64,000 nt of DNA, from contig OX388348.1 of NCBI GenBank assembly GCA_947579665.1, positions 3,410,001-3,474,000 of the forward strand. Direction: 5' to 3'. The notes below the pieces were generated by a model, which did no database searches, had not been told where the DNA came from, and saw nothing but the letters and a program-made list of their open reading frames with translations. Source of the stretch: Sympetrum striolatum (taxonomy: Eukaryota; Arthropoda; Insecta; Odonata; Libellulidae). Every line of letters starts with the position of its first letter. The first letter of the stretch is position 1. This document shows positions 1 to 12,398 of this stretch, piece after piece. A program made the translations under genes and the position numbers.

Positions 1-53
1 ATGACCAATTGCATACACTTATAATATATTATAATTATATATACTTATACACT

Positions 54-84
54 TATCTGCCATTGGGATAACCAATGGCAGATA
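54..84. repeat. 13-bp perfect inverted repeat
   Basis: Positions 54-66 and 72-84 are perfect reverse complements around a 5-bp GATAA loop; the core is ATCTGCCATTGG / CCAATGGCAGAT. No second copy was noticed in the window. It may be chance, a protein-binding palindrome or the remnant of a foldback element. Confidence 0.6.
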
Positions 85-2089
85 CCTGAATCATAAAGGA
101 TTGGGCACCCATTCATAATACACTTTTAAGAGGTTGGGTTGAATATCTTATTAGAAAGATGTATTTATTTTAAATAACTTACTAATTATGCCTCCACTTC
201 ACTTGGAATGCTATTCATCTTCATTCATGAAAGTGCATTCGTGTTCTTGTCGAAATATATCTATTGAATGTATTGCTTAAATGTCGAATTATCTTACAGT
301 GCTCCGTAGGGCTGTTGAATAAAGAGATATACCATAATTTCTCTTTTATATCTTAGAATTAGCTGCACAATTCATTGTAGAAGCAGAATGTAGCTTATTA
401 TTTTCCCCCAGGCAGCTTAATTTTAGATGCTGAGTACGGAAGGAAATGAAATATTAAGACAATTTCAAATTTATCCAATTTGTTTATGAGCGTGCATCCA
501 TTTTTCAATTGTATGCGTGATTCCTGGAAGATAGAAAACCGAAAGGAAGAGTTCATATAGAGGAAAAAAGGTAAATATGAAGAACTATGTACTGGGCTGA
601 ACATTTATCTAGAGGCTCTGCAATATTCAATGAATATTGAAGAATGGAAGGTTTGATTTCTCAAGGCGACGCTGCTGATATTGGCTTAAAGTATTTTTAT
701 TGTTTTTTTCCTCCTTTTTAAAAATTTAGATCACATTTCTCTGTTAGAATTGGTAGTTTAATTTGTTGGAGTTTCCTTATCTATATTTTTGATAGGTATT
801 GGCTTGATAGATGTACCCAGTATTGGCTGTCTACTTTTTACGCTTTACTGTTTTACTTTTGGGTTTGGTTCAGTAACGTAGAAAAACATTTAATCATTTG
901 TTTTATTTAAGTGATATTAAGCTATTTAAATCAGCTTTATAACCAATTCCCTTGTGACACATTCAACTCGAACCCAAGTAGGAGGTTGGTAAAAACATGA
1001 TTTTTGTATTTTCTGGTGCTTATTTATACTTATTGAGAAAGTTCCACATAGAGCTACATTTCTTGTTTATTTATAATCATAGAAACTTGCGGAATTTGTT
1101 CCCTGATTCCTACGGGAAATCAACTTCTTCCTAGAAGTACACGATGTCGTCTTTGGAATTCATTCTCCTCCGCTCCCTTAAAAGCATTTCGCTCTATACG
1201 GTCGATATTGATCCAAATGGAAGACAAGATGATAAATTGCCAATCGAATCGCCACGCTGAATTATCTATGACCGTCCAGATTGCCATGATTACTCGTTTC
1301 ATTAGGAAAAATGCAAGCGTTAGTATTTGATTATCAAATTTTAAGGTGAATACACTTCTAAATCAACGGAAAAAGTCTTAAAAGGATAATATCGCTAATT
1401 CCCAAGTTTTTAAAGCGACTTTTCGTATTGTAAGTAACGTCTTGATAAGATTTAATTATTTCATCGTATAAAGAAAGAATGTTCCTGAATAAATTCTTCC
1501 AGGAGTACTGGTGCCTCGCGAATACATAGCAGTTCTTCGAAAGGAATTGAAAACCGAATTCAGAAAGGATTTGTTTGCAGTTGTGATAAAAAGTTTTTAC
1601 TAAAAGTAGCTCTAGATTTTTCTGACTAAAGTTTCACTAATAACAGCAATGTTTCATTAACTATTCTGCTTACAAAAAGAGAATATCTTGGCGATAGTTT
1701 CTATGTGTGCCTTACGTACGTTAGGTAAGTGTAGCATTCCGCGGTCTTTCGAAGTCAAGAAAAGCTATAGTAGATGAGTAAGCTGAAACGTAAAAATGTT
1801 GGCTGAATCATGACATGGCATAAGGCATAATTCTGCGATAGATAGTTGTTCAATGTATTTCCTCTGATAAGTTGGAGGAACTTCGCCTGTTTGTTTCTAT
1901 AAAAATAGCATACTTTGATAAACAGCATATCTACAGTAAGAAATGTACTGGTCTACAGAGGATATTAGGAAGAATGTCTCGCAATACTGCTCTTCTAATC
2001 TCTAAAAGCATGCTTTGTCTTCGTACTCTGTGACACTTCGGCTCGAGGAAAAAGTAATTGATGAAGAGCTGCAGAATTCTTTCTGCGGA
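85..2089. other. non-coding stretch, nothing recognised
   Basis: AT-rich DNA with only short spurious reading frames (68 aa or less). I see no tandem array, transposon end or recognisable protein. Confidence 0.6.
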
Positions 2090-2540
2090 TAGCCTAGCGG
2101 ATGTCTGTGGAGAAAAGGGACGCCTAGTTAATGTTTACCCCCTGAGGTAATCGGTTATCGAGGGATCATTGGTCGAAATGAGGCACAGAAAGCGCTCGCC
2201 ACTTGATCACTCAAGACGGCGTGTTTTCCGAGGGCGTGGTCCTTCAAACACACGCTCTAACATCGCTTTACCTCTCACATTGGACCCCCTTTCAACACCT
2301 ACCCCTTTCCACCTATCAATTTTCACCCCTCGCCTTTGTGTGCCCCTCCCTCAAGGGTCTCCTCCCACTCGAGAACGAATCCAATTTTTCGTTGAAAAAT
2401 GACCGGCCGCTATTATCAAAATGGCCCCTTCCCATCTCGTGTCTTGTTTAACACGAATGCTTCCTCCCCCATGGTTTGCTTTCTAAGCGGTAATTGGCAA
2501 TCCATAAGAGAGCGGAGTCTAGGAAGAGACCGCCGTATAC
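2090..2540. other. GC-richer patch, possible regulatory or exonic DNA
   Basis: This stretch is clearly richer in G+C than its flanks. It is open in two overlapping plus frames (2169-2402 and 2203-2451). The predicted peptides (77 and 82 aa) are Pro/Ser/Leu-rich and resemble no family I know, so coding is doubtful. It is C-rich on the plus strand between about 2275 and 2365. Confidence 0.3.
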
Positions 2541-3054
2541 ACTGAAGTATTTAGGTGATGGAATAATCGTAAGTAAAGGGAATTTACTCTGGATCCTGTC
2601 AGTTCCTCACCTGCTCTTTTGTTATTTATCTGGTGGTTGAGATCATTAACATTCGGCCTACCAAAGTTTTAGTTTTGTCACTTGTTCTACTTCTTCTAAA
2701 AATAGTCTCTAAAGGACTCAATTTCTTCGTAGATAGCAATTATAAATTTAAACGTGAATAATTATTTTACACGAGAGGTGGAAAATTTATATTTGGACTA
2801 CTGAGTAAAAACAAAATAGCGATTAATCCTTTATGATCGTCTTGGTATATGGCAAAGAGGAGTTATATGGGTGGGAATAAGAATAAACACTAGGCATTGG
2901 ATTCCTTTCCTTAAGAATTATTATTGTTAAAGGTGTTTCAATAGCTTTGTCGAAACAGTTCGAAAAGTCGAAATATAATATGAATAATGAAATATGATTA
3001 CATCAAGATGACCCAAGTCTCAGGTACAGTATTTGATAAAGGTTATTTGAAAGT
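2541..3054. other. non-coding stretch, nothing recognised
   Basis: AT-rich DNA with no ORF of note and no repeat that I could match elsewhere in the window. Confidence 0.5.
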
Positions 3055-3146
3055 TAGAGGTTTAAATCTCGAATAGCCGTCTTTGTCAGCGTTCCTCGTC
3101 TCATTCACCTGTAATCGGAGAAAACAAGAAAGGGTTACCGCTCTTT
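3055..3146 (-). repeat. hairpin-repeat family, single-sided unit (copy 1)
   Basis: This ~92-bp unit starts TAGAGGTTTAAATCTC and carries the family core AGCCGTCTTTGTCAGCGTTC. It ends in AACAAGAAAGGG followed by TTACCGCTC. The same unit, more or less diverged, occurs at 11813-11903 and 58219-58308 in the opposite orientation, and as both arms of the hairpin at 39676-39828. The core differs from copy 3 by one base. No target-site duplication was seen. Confidence 0.8.
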
Positions 3147-4544
3147 ATAGAAATGTTTACTTTGGAAGCGTTATAATCTCCAAAGTATTGTAATTGGTTA
3201 AGGTCAAGATTTATGGAGAAATTTCAAATGATCTAATGTTAAAAAATTTTAATTCTATGAATTGAACTCAATTAAAATCGGGCTGCTCGAAATCTCTCGC
3301 TGTCATCAAAATTTAGGCTGCGTTATCAAAATTCTAAACAAAAGCACTCTTTGCTGCGTAATTTGTATTAATTAACTATTAAGTCAATTACTATTATGAT
3401 TAGTTAATGTTTTTCTTTTGCATTCTCCTCCAGATTAATGAGGAAAAAGCAATCTCTACTCCTGAAATATTAATAAAGCCTTTATTTATTACTCTCCGAG
3501 GCTGTTATTAAAATTGTCAATTATCCAAAGTATGCTTTTTTCATTCGGAGAACGAGCTTGTTCAAACAGTCAAGTAGGAATAGCCTTTTCATTATCTTCT
3601 CTTAAAATTGGATATAGACCAAAGGTAATGATTTCTGTTTTCAAGATGATAGGAAGTATTTAGAAAGGTTTTGCCACCATTTGCTTTTTCTTTATTGTTG
3701 CAATTTAGCTAGTTGATCTCTCTCATCTTTAATTTTCTATAACCTTTCAGCGTTCACTACTTGTCCGTCTAGCCATCATGCTATTTCACGTAGATTATTA
3801 ATCGAAGTGAAATTTTCTATTTATTAGAGGAAAATAAAAGCTCCTCTTGACTGACTTGTCTACTATAGATAACTAAGTAGTTATAAAATTTTCTTTTATC
3901 TTTTGTCTTGTATATTTCGTATAGCAATTGAAGTTTTTATGCCCACGGAAGTATTTCGATACAATATAAACGCCATTATCATACGAAGTTGGGACTAGGA
4001 AGTCGCATCTTCCATTTAACCCTTGTGCTATACAAAATTCATGAAGTAGTTACAACTTTAAGACTACTACTGCTATAATACAGACATAATTTCTTTACAA
4101 GTAAAGTGACAAAGGAAAGGAAATGAATAAAAAAGAAAGAATGTTTTTTGGAGGAAAAACATATCTTTGTCGCAGAAAAATTGAAAAAAATAGCTGGAAA
4201 ATCCCCTAAAAAAATTGAGGTGTGAAAAAGCCGCGAGAGACTTAGGAAAGAATAAAAGAGATAGGGGAATATGAAAATTACAAAAGAACAATAATAAATG
4301 AATAAACGTACATTATATTTTAGAATATAAGTATTATTTTTCTTTTAAAGCTAAAAATAAGAAATATCTTTAGTTAGTTGTTGTATGAAAGTTACATTCA
4401 CAGTCAGATTCGTTTAAGATACTAATACTTCCGCGTTCGAAGAACAATTTTGAATGTGTAATTTTTAACCTCAGAAAATTATGGTTATGACGAGACAAAA
4501 TCGGTGCTAATGAGTATGAAAGTAGTTTAAGTGTCAATCGGAGA
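3147..4544. other. non-coding stretch, nothing recognised
   Basis: AT-rich DNA. The stretch 4100-4300 is purine-biased on the plus strand, which creates a Phe-rich 72-aa minus frame with no coding character. Confidence 0.5.
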
Positions 4545-4914
4545 CTATTTTAGATCATGGTGGTGGAATAGCTGTTCCCATATCATATGTGCAAGATAAT
4601 TGTTCCACGTGCCTTCCTTTTCTGTCTCCGAGTCTTTTTCGAAGTGGCCTCTTTCCTTAGTGATAATCGACCGTATTTTCATCAATGACCAGCTCGATAT
4701 TTGAACTTGGCAAATGTTTGATGTACCCTCGACGGAAAATCGAAGTTTTTCATCGCATTTCCTTCCGATGAAAGGAGCTTCCCCTTCTTCGCGACATTTA
4801 TCTCCGAAATTCTTCATCGCGTTGTCTTGGTGGGTACCGTTTTTCGGTATGTCACCCATTTTTAGGTTTGAATTTACATCCTATATACTCTCCGATGCGT
4901 TGAATAATGGATGA
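4545..4914 (-). other. 104-aa open frame in a GC-richer patch, unrecognised
   Basis: Minus-strand positions 4545-4859 encode a hydrophilic 104-aa frame (His, Lys and Glu rich) that I do not recognise. The opposite strand is also open over 4714-4914, which argues that base composition rather than selection keeps the frames open. No splice-site pattern or upstream signal distinguishes it. It could be a non-conserved chance ORF or part of a conserved non-coding segment. Confidence 0.2.
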
Positions 4915-6789
4915 GGTTAAATTTAAAGGGGACAGCGCATCCTTGGAGACCGAGATTTTACATGCCGATAAGCAATTTGAAACATCTATTTCATATCTGC
5001 AGAACATGGTTCCTCTGAGAGTCTTAAGGAATAAACGAGCCAGTTAGAACAAGTTTTTTTAAGAATCGAAACAACCTTTGCAACGACGGTCAATTTATTT
5101 ACTTGTTGTTTCAAAAAGATACTAATGTTGGAATTCAGTAAAAGATTTGATGAAACCTAAGAACTAAAAATTGGAATATATCTTCTTTATACTATTGCCT
5201 AGCAGATAATGTTGCCTAAATTACGGTACAGCTTATTCGCCAAATATTGTCATCTCAGATATGATCGTATTACAAAATCAGTAAAATTCTGGATTAGATG
5301 ATAAAAAGCTAAACATTTCCTCGGATAGTGTTAGGTAAATCAGACCCATCTTTACTTCTTTGATTATTTGGATGTAAAGCTTTACACATATCCCGGTACT
5401 GAGGCCCTTCTGTTTGATCAATCGGGAAAACCGGAGATTTAATCGATGAAACCCCGTGCAAAGAATGGGCTAATGCAGTGAATGTGGCAATAAAATATTC
5501 ATGCGAATTTCATCAAATGTGCTCTATCCAATTCATAAGGAGTTTAGTTTGTTTGTTCACCAGAGTTACATCACGTTCATTGACAAAATTAAAATTTATT
5601 CGATTGATTCAGTTAACAGTGTAGCTAGAATAAATATGTGTATTTAAAGAGAAGGTTTGATAATTCATAAATGCAACTTCAATCATTTATGAACTCTTCG
5701 AGGTTTCAAAATTCATCTATAAAATTTTGTTGGTCAATATGTGATATAGTTGTTTAACACCGCAATTTAGTTTTTATTAAACAAAAAAATTATTCAGTAC
5801 CGAATTCACTATGCGTAACGCTCGTCTTTACCGATTTCTTTGCCCTCACTGGACGTCTTAGTAATTAAATGCTACATTAACTTTTCAAATAAATCGAGAT
5901 GATTTATTGTGAAAATTTCTTTCGCACAGAATGAGAAATGCCTTTTTTGATAACGACTTTTTTCTGACCTTATCTGACGTTGTGATCATCACTCATCAAT
6001 TCGCAGAATATTATTTTGTAATATATTTCGGGACAATAAAACCCATTCTCTTGGTTTAAAATTACGATTCTATCTCCTTTGTCCGTCATTCGGGATAAAT
6101 TGACTTCAGTTACAACGGAGGGGAAATTTATGGATTTTTCCACCGCTCGGCGGTTTGTTTCCTTTATCGAGGCCTATTTGTCGACTTCCGATGGTCATTT
6201 GATCGTTGAAAAATTGATACGTGAATAAAAAATAAATATATCCGAGTTTCAATCAACGTTAATTGCTCTTCATGTGACGCATTTAAATGTTTATTTCGTT
6301 CTCAAGAAGGCACTCAGGCGAAGCCAACCTTGAAAAGCGTAACATTAGGAAAGGTAAGCTGCTTGGATATGGAAGGTGTCACTAACTCTGAAAAAGAATG
6401 AGCATCATTAATAGACGCGGAGTATTCAATTTATTACAATTAAGTATATCGATTATTATTTACTAACAATATCAATCCGAAATAATGATTGCGTTGCTAA
6501 AATCTTGTATAGAAAAAAGGAATTATTATTCCAAAATTACAGAGTTGATTATAATTCTTTTTATCTTATTCTGTGAATAATTATCCCAATAGGATATTTA
6601 TAAAGGTAAAATAAATTTAAAGGACAATGTTTCGCTGTGAAAATATTCAGAGTAGGAGCATCTAATACACTGTTTGATATTTATCGATTGTTTAAGATTG
6701 TAAAGTTATCCTGTTGTCTAATTTAGTATGTTTCTTATATATACTTCGGAAAATTCTTTTCATTTTTCTGCTCTGCTAATATTGCCGCT
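4915..6789. other. non-coding stretch, nothing recognised
   Basis: AT-rich DNA without a long ORF. A somewhat richer patch lies at about 6090-6230. I found no repeat shared with the rest of the window. Confidence 0.5.
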
Positions 6790-6982
6790 ATCTGGTGAAG
6801 TCCTCCAAAGCTCTCCATGGAACTTGTCAGGAGGTGCTTTACCAATACAACAGCAACAACAGACGAACGCACACAACCACCCCCTGATAAGAAACATTCG
6901 ATCAGCCGGGATTCGAACCCGGAACCTTCAGGTCGGAGCTATATCGTAGCCAAAACGCTAACCACTCCGACACCAAGGCCGG
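6790..6982 (-). mobile_element. tRNA-derived SINE-like element, copy A
   Basis: Reading the minus strand from 6982, a tRNA-like head contains an A-box-like GGAGTGGTTAGCG (rc of about 6956-6968) and a B-box GGTTCGAATCCC (rc of about 6909-6920). These are the internal RNA polymerase III promoter elements of tRNAs. The head is followed by ~110 bp of unrelated body, as expected for a SINE rather than a tRNA gene. The arms do not form a clean cloverleaf. The 3' end near 6790 is approximate. Confidence 0.75.
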
Positions 6983-7096
6983 TTTGAAAGAATTTTTATG
7001 ACATTAGTGAGGAAAACGAAGTATATGTTTTAATTTTACGGATGAGGAATTAAAAATGGTGCTAATAATAATGATATAATTGTTTTAAAATGCGTT
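6983..7096. other. spacer between SINE-like and LINE fragments
   Basis: Short AT-rich spacer with no feature seen. Confidence 0.4.
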
Positions 7097-7339
7097 ATGT
7101 TCTGTACGGAGGTGGTGGGGATGGTTGGGGATGAGAGGGATTTCATTGAAGTGATTAAACATCGACATACGAGGAAAAAGCTTGGTCAAATATTGGGGGG
7201 AGAGGGATTGGTTGTGATTGAGGGTACAGTTCAGGAGAAAAAACAAAGAGTAAGACAGAGAGAAAAGATGTTGGATTTCATAAGAGGTGGGGTAAACTAT
7301 AAGGAAATGAAAGAGAAGGCGCTTAACAGGGATTTTTAA
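7097..7339 (+). pseudogene. decayed non-LTR retrotransposon ORF, C-terminal fragment
   Basis: The 80-aa frame has the pattern of the C-terminal tail that follows reverse transcriptase in many arthropod LINEs. It shows a leucine/glycine-rich stretch near residues 30-38, then VIEGTVQ, then a basic run KKQRVRQREKMLDFI, then a YKEMKEKALNR segment just before the stop. The conserved His/Arg residues of the upstream module are degraded (DERDFIEVIKH), and no RT or endonuclease is found upstream, so this is a 5'-truncated dead copy. It is not homologous in detail to the RTE-like element at 47.9 kb. Assignment to a LINE tail is by memory of the family pattern. Confidence 0.55.
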
Positions 7340-7399
7340 ATGCACATAAACCTACCGTAAGGTAATAACACTCATGTATATATGTTTTGCTATTCTCTT

Positions 7400-7960
7400 A
7401 ATTTTTCTCTCCAGTAAAATATTCGCTAGTTTCCTCATCGCGTTAGAGGTGCATCACCCGCGGGCTAATAATGATCCGTAGAATATTTTCCGTTCCATTT
7501 CCGTGTTGACCACCGAAACATATTTCCCCATCAATGCAGCTCTCCTGTATCCATAAACTTTAATACATCTCGGCGGCACGTCTGCGAGAAAAACTGCGCG
7601 AACGAAAAACGTCATCGGCCCTGGCTTAATATCGCTTTGACTCGTATTATCCACGATTTTTCATGCTTCCCAGCCATCGTTTTAATTCACAAATTCCCTT
7701 TTTTCCTCTTCGGCCATGTTTGAAGGCGATAAGCCGGAGTCTGCGCGGGATTACGGTGTTTGCGGTCCCAAAATCCCATCTTTAGCACTCATCGCATTGT
7801 CAGCGTGGGAGGGCGATTAGGTTTATGAAAGACTCTCAATACTTTCTCTTCAAATTGTTTCCGTCCGTGCGACAACAAAGGTGTCCGCGATGATTCTTAT
7901 CTCCCGCGGAAATATGGAGATGGGAAAATCGGAGATTTTATTTCGAGTATATTTCGAAAA
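7400..7960. other. GC-richer, CpG-containing patch
   Basis: This ~550-bp segment has more CpG and higher complexity than its surroundings. It contains a 66-aa minus frame (7454-7654) with no recognisable domain. A pyrimidine-rich tract ending in CAG near 7404-7416 resembles a splice acceptor, but no matching exon was identified. It could be a conserved non-coding element. Confidence 0.25.
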
Positions 7961-8370
7961 GGATTGAAGATAACGTGGAAATTAAAGCAGCGCCATGAGG
8001 TAGCTATAAAAGTCCTGACTATGAAGGTGGTGGTTATTATTATGGACGAGAGTGGTGTTGAGCTAATTTTTGTGGACTTTAAAAATGTGCCATTCTTTTG
8101 TGTGATGGAAGGACCTTTGGTAATGCTATATTTCTGCGGCAGATACTGATATGTGTTGGAAAGGAGTTGGATCTGACTTGGGCGCACCACGGGAGGATTT
8201 TGATTCTTTCTTCACGCATCTCCTACTTTCTTTGTAAAGACGCTGAGTATATTGTGAAGGTATTAACTTTCTCGTGTACTTCCTAATCTCATTAGCCTTA
8301 TTGGTCCACTGATAATTAGTGACGGTAATGAGTTTTGGTTTCGACCTTTCCTTCTGCTGATTCTTAATAG

Positions 8371-8443
8371 GAACATCAAGAATCGAACCCTGGATCTCCT
8401 TCAACACGATAGCACATGCCACTAACCGAGGGAATTAGGGGCT
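8371..8443 (-). mobile_element. tRNA-derived SINE-like head, copy B
   Basis: On the minus strand, a box-A-like CGGTTAGTGGCAT and a B-box GGGTTCGATTC are ~45 bp apart, the spacing of tRNA internal promoters. The sequence between them is unlike that of copy A. The cloverleaf is imperfect and I did not define a 3' body, so this may be a SINE remnant or a tRNA pseudogene. Confidence 0.6.
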
Positions 8444-9050
8444 ATCTCCTTTAGGTTGCGTTCTTCAGCTATATTAAAATTTATTTTATTTCCTTAGGTA
8501 TTGATAAATGAATCTGGTTGAAAGTGTTAGCTTACAAGGTTAGTGACATGGGGACGATTTAAGTATTGTTTCAGTAGCTGTATTTTTAACGAACATTACT
8601 GCTGTAATACTCATCTTGAAAAACATCTTAAGGACATTTTATTCGTATAATTGGCTGATTTTATGTGCAACTTGATTTTTTCATTCTTATTTTATACATA
8701 AAATAATTCCAGAAGATGAGACTTATGTAACGCTAATTTCTTGTTTCCTGTTGAATTTCTCTCAAGTCTTGGGCTAGAATGAGATTTTCCAGTTCGTGTT
8801 AGTTATTCATTTCAAACAAGTGTTTCCAGGAATATTGGTAATCTCCCGTTATTTAAGGTTTTAGCGGAATGTGCTACTAGTGGATGATCTTTAACTGTTC
8901 ATTAGTTTGCTTACAGTCGTGAAAGGCTAATGCAATAATTAAATGCTAGACATTATGTTGTAATTGATTATGTTCATTATCCAGCAATGGGGATTGATTG
9001 TATTTCGCCCTTTCATCTTTCACCATCAGTGAGCCAGAAATGAAAAAGAA
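8444..9050. other. non-coding stretch, nothing recognised
   Basis: AT-rich DNA with no ORF or repeat of note. Confidence 0.5.
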
Positions 9051-9460
9051 GAATCTTTCAAATGAAATCGTAAGAATCACGAGTTTGCATTGCAGGAGAA
9101 TCAAGGAAGCGTTCGAGCAGTGTATTCTAGTCGACTGCCCCAGAAAAAGAGTAGACCATAATGACTGCATTGCTTTGAACTTCTAAAAGTGCCATTTTCA
9201 GAAATAGTTTCCCCTTTAAAGTTCGAGTCGAGGCCATCGCGTGCTCTTGGATGTTGTAAATGCGGAAAACGGCTCCGAGGACAAGCGTCTTACGACTTTG
9301 GGGAATGAAACCTGAAATATCCACGGAGAGATACGACTATCGTAAGCTATGATGTTGAGTTTTTCGCAAATATGGAATCCCCTCGTTCGACCAACGTTAT
9401 CTTGTATGACACTCGCTCGAACGTCATCCACTAGGCAGAGACTGCATGTCATATGCCTTA
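9051..9460. other. moderately GC-rich patch, unrecognised
   Basis: The patch is open in several short overlapping frames on both strands (62-78 aa). None has a recognisable motif, so I do not call a gene. It is a candidate conserved non-coding segment only because its composition contrasts with the flanks. Confidence 0.2.
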
Positions 9461-10739
9461 TTTATCCATTAAGCCTTTTAAATTTTGAAATAGCGCATAC
9501 ATTGATTTTAAGTGACATTTTTAATAGAAAGTTGATCAGTTTCTTGTAGAATTTATTTATTGCTGTTCCTATGTCGTTGAAGTATTAATTTTTTAAATTC
9601 TTTGTGGATTTTACTTCGACATTATTTTCCTTCGAATAAATATTAGTAGCATTTTCTACACATATTACTGAATAAGTAATCAGCAAAATTTTCGTAATAT
9701 TTATTTTTACCTGGCCTAACTATATATGTAGCATTTATTTCGGGGAAGATTGGTTTGGGTTTATTGTGAAGCTATCAAATAGTCTTGTGAAAAAGAGAGT
9801 CAATGAATGTCATCTGCAATATTACCTTATTTCTTCAACAGGAAACTATATTCAGTCGGCTCATGATGCTAAACATCAATTTACTGGTTTTTAGCTATTT
9901 AATCTGTTTTGATCCGTTATTTAGGACATAAATGAAAATTCCGCCAGGAAAACGAGACGTCGCGATGCGTCAGTGGAACGTGGACTCAGTCGTATGAAAT
10001 AGACCCAACATATAACAAATGTATTTCTGGTGGACTGAGCGTTGGGCAGTTAACCCAAGTATTCTTCTTGAAATTTCATTTGTATCTTCTTAAAATTTCA
10101 GAAATCTACAATAAATAGGAAAAATACTGTAAAATTGAAGATTTTGCAAATTAGAAAGGTCTCACTTAAATTTCGCCGGATTACTTCCGCTTTTCTCGTT
10201 TGTTTTTGTTTGTGTTAATGTTGTGTTGGTGTATTGTTTTTGTCGATATCCTACGATTTATACAGCGCGTAGGTATTGCATTTACCATCTTTCCATATCC
10301 GCCATTTCTTAATTGCTGTACCTTGAACTTAGTGCGGCTCTTGTAATTTTTATGCTGGAAGTGAATGTGGACTAAAATGTCATTTCATTTCCGTGTGTTG
10401 TATTGCATTTCAGGAAATAAATGAAAAATTTAGTCCAAATATTTAAGAGAAGACATATTTAAGAATATTTTAAGAATCAATAAGTATTTGTACTGACTAT
10501 AACATTTACTAGTTCATATACATACCTGTGTACACGTTTGGAAAACTGTAAATATTTACTCATTTAAAAGTATTTCGCTGTGACTTTGGAATAGATCCTT
10601 GGTATGATTTTTTATATCGTTGACGTTAGAAAACTGCCTCTTCACTACAATTATATTTAACAATTATTTTCAACTTTCTTCGATATAGTAATAATGATAA
10701 TAATAAATATAACAATAATTATATGGCTTCATCGTTTTC
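9461..10739. other. non-coding stretch, nothing recognised
   Basis: AT-rich DNA; the end contains a short TAATAATGATAATAATAA-type low-complexity tract around 10685-10720. Confidence 0.5.
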
Positions 10740-11180
10740 CCCAGGTGAACTAAAGAAAGTAGATTTTACTGAACGAAGGAAGTTATCAGCGATCGGATAA
10801 CATTTCCTTTGGCTAAGATCCGAGGGTAACCGATACCCCAATCCAATAAAGAAGAGATTTTGGGGTTCGTTCGATTGGAAAATCTATAAGCCCGAGGTAT
10901 TCCTGATACGAGATAAAAGGACACTAACGGAAGGCTGTAACGCCCCCCTTTTATCTTAGCATCCAATCTGGAAACACCGCCACTCGAAAAACCTCGTTAT
11001 CAATTATTTCTCCCCATCCGATGGAAACCTGAGAAATAACCCACTTTATGACTCACGAAAAGGGAGTCCATTCTCGATTTTATTTCCTAAATATGCACAG
11101 CAACATTCGCACATCGTCTCGAAACAATTTTTAGAGCTTTGCCAAAAATTTGGCGAAGGTTATTTAATTCTCAAAACGCT
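10740..11180. other. higher-complexity patch, unrecognised
   Basis: Composition is more balanced than in the flanks, with a 66-aa minus frame (10766-10966) that matches no known family. No exon boundaries could be supported. Confidence 0.2.
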
Positions 11181-11429
11181 GCGAAGCACCCCTCTCACAT
11201 ATTATAGTATATATCATTACTCTAAAATGCAGTATTACTAGAGGGACTAAACTAGTATAAGCCTTATATTTGTGATGCATGTTATAGTAAATTGCTCATA
11301 TGCCGAAAAAGATATTTTCTAAACTAATACTAATTGGTTTATTGTTCAGATAATAGAACTTTTCAATAATTAAATTGTTTATTACTTAAATAATGGAATT
11401 CTAAGTATAAAATTGCCAGTCTGGTCAGT

Positions 11430-11644
11430 TTTAATGTTTAGTTTATTATATTTCGCTTGAAATCAATTTTACTCTCGTATTTCCTACTTTGGAGATATGT
11501 AAGGCAAAAATGTTTTTCTTAATCAACTGAATATTAGGAAGGATGCAATGCTCCACAATTTAAAGTATTTTGTAATAGTTATGTAAAAGTCACGGTTGCG
11601 GTTGAAAATTAAGTGAAACCTCGTATTTAATTAAACAATTTCAG
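11430..11644 (+). repeat. diverged interspersed repeat, copy 1 (pair with 19135-19354)
   Basis: Shared blocks with 19135-19354 appear in the same order: TTCGCTTGAAAT, then TATTTCCTRCTTTGGAGAT, then a variable middle with TTGTAAT/TTGTAAC, then AACCTCGT followed by TTAATTAA. The two copies are in the same orientation about 7.7 kb apart. No terminal structure or coding potential was seen; the family is unassigned. Confidence 0.65.
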
Positions 11645-11812
11645 TTCGCAAACATTCTTAAGTACCTAATTGTTTTTTTTAATCGATGAAATTAATTGAT
11701 AACTGTCATGGTGGTTTCAAAAATTGTTAGACTTCTTGATGAATACGTATCCACAATCACACAAATGGTTTTTCCTTTTCTTTGGTTTTTCTGATGATGA
11801 GTTTGTTGAAAC

Positions 11813-11903
11813 AAGTGGGACGTCCTTTCTTGTTTTTAAAGAATACCGGGGAAAGAGAAGAGGAACGCCGACCAAAACGGCTATTGGAGATTTTGTACCT
11901 CTA
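11813..11903 (+). repeat. hairpin-repeat family, single-sided unit (copy 2)
   Basis: The unit reads AAGTGGGACGTCCTTTCTTG, then a variable GAATACCGGGGAA block, then AGGAACGCCGACC, ACGGCTATTGGAGA and ACCTCTA. The order is identical to the unit at 58219-58308, and it is the reverse of 3055-3146. The core has two changes relative to copy 3. It lies inside a 75-aa open frame that I regard as accidental. Confidence 0.8.
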
Positions 11904-12091
11904 AACTCTAATAAGGTTTTGCGACTGCTTATGCATATTTTTGTGGAATAAGTACTCATTTTGTTTCTGGAAATCATGGGTTGGGTGACTCAAATTTCTA
12001 GGAACAGGAAAGCAGTGCAAAATTCACCAGAATTAAAGCAATACCTTGCCAAAATTTATTTGAGATTGGGAGTCATGACGATTCTTTCATT

Positions 12092-12398
12092 TTAGAATTT
12101 TTGGAGTATGTCACCAAAAATACTTTGCGGCGGAAGAGTCCTTTCTTCGGAGTGCTCGGGCAATGTGCCACTCTCCTTGCCTTTTACAAGCTTGGCCTCC
12201 ACTGTCCGCTCTGAAATGGAAAGCCTAGTGAAAAAATATTTCCCTATCATTGTAACAGATCCTTTGGCAGAGGCCTTGTTGATTTCACTTCTCTTATCCA
12301 AGGCTGGAGAAAAATGCTCAGACAATTTTATTCGCTTTTCCATTCGCAGACGTGGGAATCGATTCCATTTAAAAATTTGCAATTTTCCGTCTGGCTGA
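12092..12398. other. ~300-bp patch open on both strands, unrecognised
   Basis: Both strands carry a 96-aa frame (plus 12108-12398, minus 12092-12382). Neither translation shows a motif I recognise. Codons such as TAA and TAG are absent from one frame on each strand because the patch is GC-richer than average. It could be a remnant of coding DNA or chance. Confidence 0.2.

Noticed and set aside
12092..12398. Exon of a host gene
   Set aside because: Both strands are equally open and neither translation is recognisable, so composition is a sufficient explanation.
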